This document shows, piece after piece, positions 59,253 through 64,000 of a stretch of DNA of 64,000 nt. The DNA is from Leucobacter chromiireducens subsp. chromiireducens (GTDB lineage Bacteria > Actinomycetota > Actinomycetes > Actinomycetales > Microbacteriaceae): contig NZ_QYAD01000001.1 of assembly GCF_016758255.1 (NCBI RefSeq), forward strand, positions 806,001 through 870,000. Reading direction: 5' to 3'. The notes beneath the pieces were generated by a model. It saw only the letters and a program-made list of their open reading frames with translations, was not told the origin of the DNA and did no database searches. The position numbers were made by a program, and so were the translations under genes. Numbering within the stretch: the first letter of the stretch is position 1; each line of letters begins with the position of its first letter.

Positions 59253-60004
59253 GCGGTTCCCTCCCGCCGGCCAAGCGTGAACTTGCCCTCGATGATCAAC
59301 CGCATGTTTTCGCGCACGTGCTCGACCGCGAGGCGCTGCGCCTCCTCGGGCTGGCGCTGCTCGATCGCCATGACGATCGCGAGGTGTTCGGAGAACGCGA
59401 GCTGCGTGGACGCGCTGCAGATCTCCTCGCACCACAGAAACGGCGAGAGCTCAGACTGCAAGCGCTGCTCCGCTGCAAGGAGTCGCTGTGAGTGGCTTTG
59501 CACCGCCACCTCGAAGTGGAACCGACTGTCCGCGAGCGCCCGTGCGTGACCGGCCGGAGCCTCACGCGCCTCGAACGCGAACTCTGCGAGACGCGTCCGC
59601 ATGCCGGGCACCGCGCGCTCCGCGGCCAGCCGCGCGGCCATTCCTGACACGGCGGCGTGCTCGTCGAAGAAGTCGCGCAGCGCGACCGTGCTGATCTGAC
59701 GCAGCGCGGCGATCAGCGTTTCAGGGGAGGGGAACGGCGCCTGCACCACGAAGGTGCCACCGTTTCTGCCCCGCCGAGTCTCGACGACACCCTGCTCCCG
59801 CAGCGCGGCGAGCGCCTTGCGCAGCGTGGCAACGGCGACGCCGAACTGGCTCGCCAGTTCGGCCTCCGGGGGGAGACGCTCGCCCACGCTCAGCATGCCG
59901 AGCGAGATGGCGGTTGCGATCCGCTGGGCGATCCCGTCCCCCTGCGGCAGCGACACGGAGTCGGTGCCGCGAGGGGACGGGTCACTCAAGAGCGGATGCT
60001 GCAC
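59249..60004 (-). CDS. GntR-family (FCD) regulator of the amine cluster
   Basis: The 251-residue protein has a winged helix-turn-helix at about residues 20-90 (IAQRIATAISLGMLSVGERLPPEAELASQFGVAVATLRKAL) and an FCD helical ligand domain with conserved His residues near 170 and 215. The start ATG at 60002-60004 is eight bases after the kgd stop on the same strand, so it may be read from the kgd transcript. It is the only regulator in the cluster and the best candidate to bind the TAAAwCATTyA motif. Confidence 0.85.
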   Translation of the reverse strand: MQHPLLSDPSPRGTDSVSLPQGDGIAQRIATAISLGMLSVGERLPPEAELASQFGVAVATLRKALAALREQGVVETRRGRNGGTFVVQAPFPSPETLIAALRQISTVALRDFFDEHAAVSGMAARLAAERAVPGMRTRLAEFAFEAREAPAGHARALADSRFHFEVAVQSHSQRLLAAEQRLQSELSPFLWCEEICSASTQLAFSEHLAIVMAIEQRQPEEAQRLAVEHVRENMRLIIEGKFTLGRREGTA

Positions 60005-60012
60005 GTGGATCG

Positions 60013-63000
60013 TCAGTCCTCGAAGCGCAGCGCGCGCGCGATCAGCGCCTCCTGCTCCACCGCGTGCACCTTGGCGGAGCCGGTGGACGGCGCTGCGGAT
60101 GCGGTACGCGAGATGACGTCAATGCGATCGTTTGCGAGGTGCTTCGAGAGCTCGAGCGAGATGAAGGGCCAAGCGCCCTGGTTCTCCGGCTCATCCTGTA
60201 CCCAGACGAGATCGGCGCCGCTGTACTGCGTGAGGACGCGACCGACCTCGACGATCGGCATCGGGTAGTACTGCTCGACGCGCACGATCGCAATCCGCGG
60301 ATCCGGGTTCTTGTCGAGCGCAACGCGCAGATCGTAGTAGATCTTGCCCGAGACGAGCAGCACGCGCTGCACGGCCGACTTGTCGTCGACCTTCGGGTCA
60401 TCGAGCACCGGCTGGAAGTGCCCGGTCGTGAAGTCCTCAACGCTCGAAGTTGCGCCGCGCAGGCGCAGCATCGACTTCGGGGTGAACACCACGAGCGGCT
60501 TGCGCGGGCGTGCGTACGCCTGACGGCGCAGCAGGTGGAAGTAGTTCGCCGGCGTCGACGGGCGCGCGACAATCATGTTGTCCTCGGCGCACAGCTGGAG
60601 GTAGCGCTCGATGCGCGCGGACGAGTGATCCGGGCCCTGGCCCTCGTAACCGTGCGGCAGCAGCATCACGACGGAGGAGCGCTGGCCCCACTTCTGCTCG
60701 GCTGCGGCGATGTACTCGTCGACGACCGCCTGCGCGGTGTTCGCGAAGTCGCCGAACTGTGCTTCCCACAGCACGAGAGCATCCTCGCGCTGCAGCGAGT
60801 AGCCGTACTCGTACGCGAGCGCGGCGTACTCGGAGAGCAGCGAGTCGTAGATCCAGAAGCGTGCCTGCTCCTCAGAGAGGTTGAGCAGCGGGATCCACTC
60901 CTGGCCGTTCGCGCGGTCGTGGAACACGGCGTGCCGCTGGGCGAAGGTGCCACGGCGGGCATCTTGACCAGCGAAGCGCACCGCGGTGCCCTCCATGAGC
61001 AGCGAGCCGAGGGCCAGCAGCTCGCCGAAGCCCCAGTCGATGCCGCCCTCGCGGCTCATCTCCGCGCGCTTGTTGAGCAGCTGCTGCAGCTTCTGGTGCA
61101 CGGTGAAGCCCGCGGGCTTGTTCGCGTGCGCGTCACCGATGCGCTCGATCACGCTGCGGTCGACTGCCGTCTCGAGCGGTGCGGGGCCGGGGCCACCAAT
61201 TTCGGCGACCTGTCCGATCCCACTCTGATCGATGATCGGGATCGAACCCGTCTGCGCCGCGTGCGTCTCCTGGAATGCAAGCTCCAGGCGATCCTGGAAG
61301 TCCTGCTTCGCCTTCTCGTACTCCTCCTCGGTGATATCACCGCGGCCGACGAGCGCGCTCGTGTAGAGGCGTCGGGTCGAGCGCTTCGCCTCGATCAGAT
61401 CCGTCATGAGCGGCTGCGTCATCGAGGGATCGTCGCCCTCGTTGTGGCCGCGGCGGCGGTAGCAGATGAGGTCGATGATGACGTCGATGTGGAAGCGCTG
61501 GCGGAACTCGTAAGCGAGCTTCGCGACGCGCACGACCGACTCGGGGTCGTCGCCGTTCACGTGGAAGATAGGCGACTGGACGACCTTGCCGACGTCCGAG
61601 GAGTACACGGCGGAGCGCGAGTCCATCGGCAGCGTGGTGAAGCCCACCTGGTTGTTGATGATGATGTGGATCGTGCCGCCCGTGCGGTAGCCGCGCAGCT
61701 GCGACATCTGCAGCGTCTCGTAGACAACGCCCTGACCGGCCATCGCCGCGTCACCGTGCACGAGGATCGGCAGGGTGGTGAACGAGCCGATGGGCTTCAG
61801 GTCCTGCTTCGCGCGCACGATGCCCTCGAGCACGCCGTTCACGGTCTCCAGGTGCGAGGGGTTAGCGGCGAGGTGGATCGGCACCTGCGTACCGTTCGGC
61901 GCAGTGAACACGCCGGAAGTGCCGAGGTGGTACTTCACGTCGCCCGAGCCGGCCTTCGCGGACTGCGCGCCCTCGAACTCGCGGAAGATCTGCCCGTAGG
62001 TCTTCCCCGCGATGTTGGAGAGCACGTTGAGGCGGCCGCGGTGGGCCATGCCGACGTCGACCGAATCGACGCCGTCCTCAGCCGCGTCGATGAGCATGGC
62101 ATCGAGCAGCGGAATGACGGATTCGCCGCCCTCCAAGCTGAAGCGCTTCTGGCCGACGTACTTCGTCTGCAGGAAGGTCTCGAAGGCCTCGGCCTCGTTG
62201 AGCTTCTCGAGAATGCGCATCTGCTCATCGCGGCTCGGCTTCGCGTAGTTCACCTCGAGCTGCTCGCGCAGCCAGAGCCGCTGCGCGGGATCCTGGATGT
62301 GCATGTACTCGATGCCGATCTTGCGGCAGTAGGAATCGCGCAGCACGCCGAGGATATCGCGCAGCTTCATGCTCCGCTGCCCGCCGATGCCGCCGGTGAC
62401 GAACTCACGGTCGAGGTCCCAGAAGGTGAGGCCGTGCGACTCGATTTCGAGGTCGGGGTGCGTGCGCTGCACGTACTCGAGCGGGTCGGTGTCGGCCATG
62501 AGGTGGCCGCGCACGCGGAAGGAGTTGATGAGCTCCTGCACGCGCGCCGACTTGTCGACCGCGCCGGAGATGTCGACGTGAATATCGGACGCCCACTGCA
62601 CCGGCTTGTAGGGGATACGCAGCGCGGCGAAGATCTCCTCGTAGAAGCGGTGGCCGCCGGTGAGGCGCTCATGCACGAGCTTCAGGAACTCGCCCGATCC
62701 CGCACCCTGAATGACGCGGTGGTCGTACGTGCTCGTCAGCGTGATCGTCTTCGAGATGCCGAGCTGGGTGAGCACTTCCTCCGATGCGCCCTGGAACTCG
62801 GCCGGGTACTCGAGCGCGCCCGCGCCGATGATGCAGCCCTGGCCCTGCATGAGGCGCGGAACCGAGTGCACGGTGCCGATGCCGCCGGGGTTCGTCAGTG
62901 AAACGGTGCCGCCCTGGAAATCGCTCGCGGTGAGCTTGCCGCCGCGGGCGCGCTTCACGAGATCCTCGTACGCGGCGAGGTACTCGTTGAAGTCGAGGGT

Positions 63001-63771
63001 TTCCGCGCGCTTCACGACCGGAACCATGAGTGAGCGCGTGCCGTCGGGCTTCGGGAGATCGATGGCGATGCCAATACCGACGTGCGCGGGCACGAGGAGC
63101 GAGGGCTTGCCGTCGACCTCGGTGTACGCGACGTTCTGGCTCGGGAACTCCTTCAGCGTCTGGATCAGCGCCCAGCCGATCAGGTGCGTGAAGGAGACCT
63201 TGCCGCCGCGGCTGCGACGCAGGTGGTTGTTGATGACGATGCGGTTGTCGATGAGCAGCTTCGCCGGGATCGTGCGCACACTCGTTGCCGTGGGAACGGT
63301 GAGCGACTGATCCATGTTTTTCGAGAGTGTGCGCGCCATGCCTTTGAGCGGGGTGACCACATCCTCGTGCGTCTCGGGAGCCTCGGGCTCAACCGGAGTG
63401 CGTGCGGCGCGCGGTGCGCGGGGCGCGTCAGCGGGAATCGGCGTTTGGCGCGGCGCAGTATTCGTGGTGCGCGCAGGCTGCGCGGGGGTAGTCACCGGCG
63501 CAGTGGCGGGTGGTGCTGCGGGGGGCGGCGTCGTCGCTGCCGGAGCTGCCGGGGCCGCACTGCCCTGCTGCGTGCTCTCTCCGGAGGCTACGGTTGCGCC
63601 GTATCGCTCCAGCACCGGCCACCACGATTGGTCGACCGAGTTCTTGTCGACCTGGAACTGTTTCCACAATTCATCGACGAGCCAAGCATTTGCGCCAAAA
63701 TCTTCTGCGGGACCCGCCTGGTCGGGGGTCTCCGTGCGCTCTGCCAAAGCGATTCCTCTCGGTCGTGCCAT
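60013..63771 (-). CDS. kgd: multifunctional 2-oxoglutarate decarboxylase/dehydrogenase E1 with fused E2 domain
   Basis: The 1252-residue actinobacterial KGD/OdhA-type enzyme. A small N-terminal E1 segment is followed by an Ala/Pro/Thr linker, then an E2-like succinyltransferase domain (about residues 110-340, with catalytic TYDHRVIQGAGSGEFL). The thiamine-diphosphate E1 domains follow, with GDAAMAGQGVVYETL near 690 and INNQVGFTT near 720, and a C-terminal transketolase region. It oxidises or decarboxylates 2-oxoglutarate in the TCA cycle. I used the ATG at 63769-63771; a TTG eight codons later with AGAGGA six bases upstream may be the real start. Confidence 0.95.
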   Translation of the reverse strand: MARPRGIALAERTETPDQAGPAEDFGANAWLVDELWKQFQVDKNSVDQSWWPVLERYGATVASGESTQQGSAAPAAPAATTPPPAAPPATAPVTTPAQPARTTNTAPRQTPIPADAPRAPRAARTPVEPEAPETHEDVVTPLKGMARTLSKNMDQSLTVPTATSVRTIPAKLLIDNRIVINNHLRRSRGGKVSFTHLIGWALIQTLKEFPSQNVAYTEVDGKPSLLVPAHVGIGIAIDLPKPDGTRSLMVPVVKRAETLDFNEYLAAYEDLVKRARGGKLTASDFQGGTVSLTNPGGIGTVHSVPRLMQGQGCIIGAGALEYPAEFQGASEEVLTQLGISKTITLTSTYDHRVIQGAGSGEFLKLVHERLTGGHRFYEEIFAALRIPYKPVQWASDIHVDISGAVDKSARVQELINSFRVRGHLMADTDPLEYVQRTHPDLEIESHGLTFWDLDREFVTGGIGGQRSMKLRDILGVLRDSYCRKIGIEYMHIQDPAQRLWLREQLEVNYAKPSRDEQMRILEKLNEAEAFETFLQTKYVGQKRFSLEGGESVIPLLDAMLIDAAEDGVDSVDVGMAHRGRLNVLSNIAGKTYGQIFREFEGAQSAKAGSGDVKYHLGTSGVFTAPNGTQVPIHLAANPSHLETVNGVLEGIVRAKQDLKPIGSFTTLPILVHGDAAMAGQGVVYETLQMSQLRGYRTGGTIHIIINNQVGFTTLPMDSRSAVYSSDVGKVVQSPIFHVNGDDPESVVRVAKLAYEFRQRFHIDVIIDLICYRRRGHNEGDDPSMTQPLMTDLIEAKRSTRRLYTSALVGRGDITEEEYEKAKQDFQDRLELAFQETHAAQTGSIPIIDQSGIGQVAEIGGPGPAPLETAVDRSVIERIGDAHANKPAGFTVHQKLQQLLNKRAEMSREGGIDWGFGELLALGSLLMEGTAVRFAGQDARRGTFAQRHAVFHDRANGQEWIPLLNLSEEQARFWIYDSLLSEYAALAYEYGYSLQREDALVLWEAQFGDFANTAQAVVDEYIAAAEQKWGQRSSVVMLLPHGYEGQGPDHSSARIERYLQLCAEDNMIVARPSTPANYFHLLRRQAYARPRKPLVVFTPKSMLRLRGATSSVEDFTTGHFQPVLDDPKVDDKSAVQRVLLVSGKIYYDLRVALDKNPDPRIAIVRVEQYYPMPIVEVGRVLTQYSGADLVWVQDEPENQGAWPFISLELSKHLANDRIDVISRTASAAPSTGSAKVHAVEQEALIARALRFED

Positions 63772-63904
63772 TTGTGTGGCAAGTTTCCTGGATCGGGGTG
63801 CAGCACCGTAGCCGTACCACACACCAGCCTACGCCTTTCCCGGGGAACTTTCGGCAACACTCCCTCGCACGTTTCCCAGTGGGTGCTGATAAAATCGTCT
63901 GACC

Positions 63905-63994
63905 ATGGATGCTGATTCTCGAAGACCCTCCGACCCTCCGAGTAGTTGCCGCGCGCTGGCGCGGCAACCTGAACGTCTGGGGAGTCGCAGGTGA
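63905..63994 (+). CDS. possible 29-residue leader peptide
   Basis: A 30-codon frame runs from ATG 63905 to TGA 63992-63994. It begins nine bases after a -10-like TAAAAT (63890-63895) and its stop overlaps a GTG at 63991, giving a GTGA junction. A perfect 10-bp hairpin (63945-63954 with 63959-63968) lies inside it. It could be a regulatory leader for the gene to the right, or chance. Confidence 0.3.
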   Translation: MDADSRRPSDPPSSCRALARQPERLGSRR

Positions 63995-64000
63995 ACGACT
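63991..64000 (+). CDS. start of the next gene (only first codons visible)
   Basis: The GTG at 63991 has the Shine-Dalgarno GGGGAG six bases upstream and reads Met-Asn-Asp before the window ends. It is divergent from kgd. Nothing about its product can be said. Confidence 0.4.

Noticed and set aside
59914..62901. Very long plus-strand open frame (995 codons) opposite kgd
   Set aside because: It is the antisense shadow of a clearly functional gene in GC-rich DNA; its translation is Arg/Val/Leu/His-rich with no domain, and the minus-strand frame has all the oxoglutarate dehydrogenase motifs.

Overview
The window is GC-rich DNA with mostly short gaps between genes and frequent 4-base ATGA/GTGA overlaps. 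Several signs point to an actinobacterium, most likely family Microbacteriaceae; the genus Leucobacter is only a guess. These signs are the fused 2-oxoglutarate decarboxylase/E2 protein (Kgd type), a PcrA with a long C-terminal tail, a DUF6350 membrane protein, a DUF222-HNH protein, an LAHTG-type sortase signal and many leaderless-looking promoters. No rRNA, tRNA, insertion sequence, phage or CRISPR array was recognised.

Bases 1-26,300 are mostly housekeeping: a truncated Bax-inhibitor-1 protein, a glycerophosphodiester phosphodiesterase, asparaginase, PcrA helicase, a TetR regulator divergent from two overlapping membrane GGDEF proteins, sucCD, a MetE-like orphan, a GAP-family membrane protein, a NarL-type two-component pair, an SsuABC-like ABC importer, a DUF6350 protein, a TPP-riboswitch thiB-thiP operon without an ATPase gene, a P-loop kinase-like gene, and purN-purH. 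A META-domain lipoprotein, an aldehyde dehydrogenase, a sortase-anchored FG-GAP surface protein and a DUF222-HNH protein follow.

Bases 33,500-47,500 look like a trans-4-hydroxy-L-proline uptake and catabolism island. It holds a Liv-type ABC importer and, convergent to it, a minus-strand operon. That operon encodes a DapA-family Pyr4H2C deaminase candidate, a proline-racemase-family epimerase, an ornithine-cyclodeaminase-family reductase, a GntR regulator and a three-subunit flavin/[2Fe-2S] D-hydroxyproline dehydrogenase. A second epimerase paralogue sits upstream. The missing last step, 2-oxoglutarate-semialdehyde dehydrogenase, fits the aldehyde dehydrogenase at 26.5-28.0 kb. That gene, the importer, the deaminase and the second epimerase share a palindromic site with the same placement over the putative -10 box, so I propose one regulon. 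The pathway would end at 2-oxoglutarate, the substrate of Kgd (60.0-63.8 kb), and SucCD is encoded at 8.7-10.8 kb.

Bases 48,400-60,000 form the most unusual block. It contains a cupin, an APC amine/amino-acid permease, three class-I glutamine amidotransferase-fold hydrolases, a flavodoxin plus an adrenodoxin-reductase-like FNR divergent from a cytochrome P450, a glutamine-synthetase-like ligase, a solute-binding-fold protein with no signal peptide, a Cache-domain protein and an FCD-GntR regulator. A second shared motif (TAAAwCATTyA) lies in the promoters of the permease, the P450 and the flavodoxin/FNR pair, and in front of the cupin. I infer an inducible system that oxidises an amine-containing compound with a flavodoxin-driven P450 and processes the amine through gamma-glutamyl intermediates. 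The substrate is unknown.
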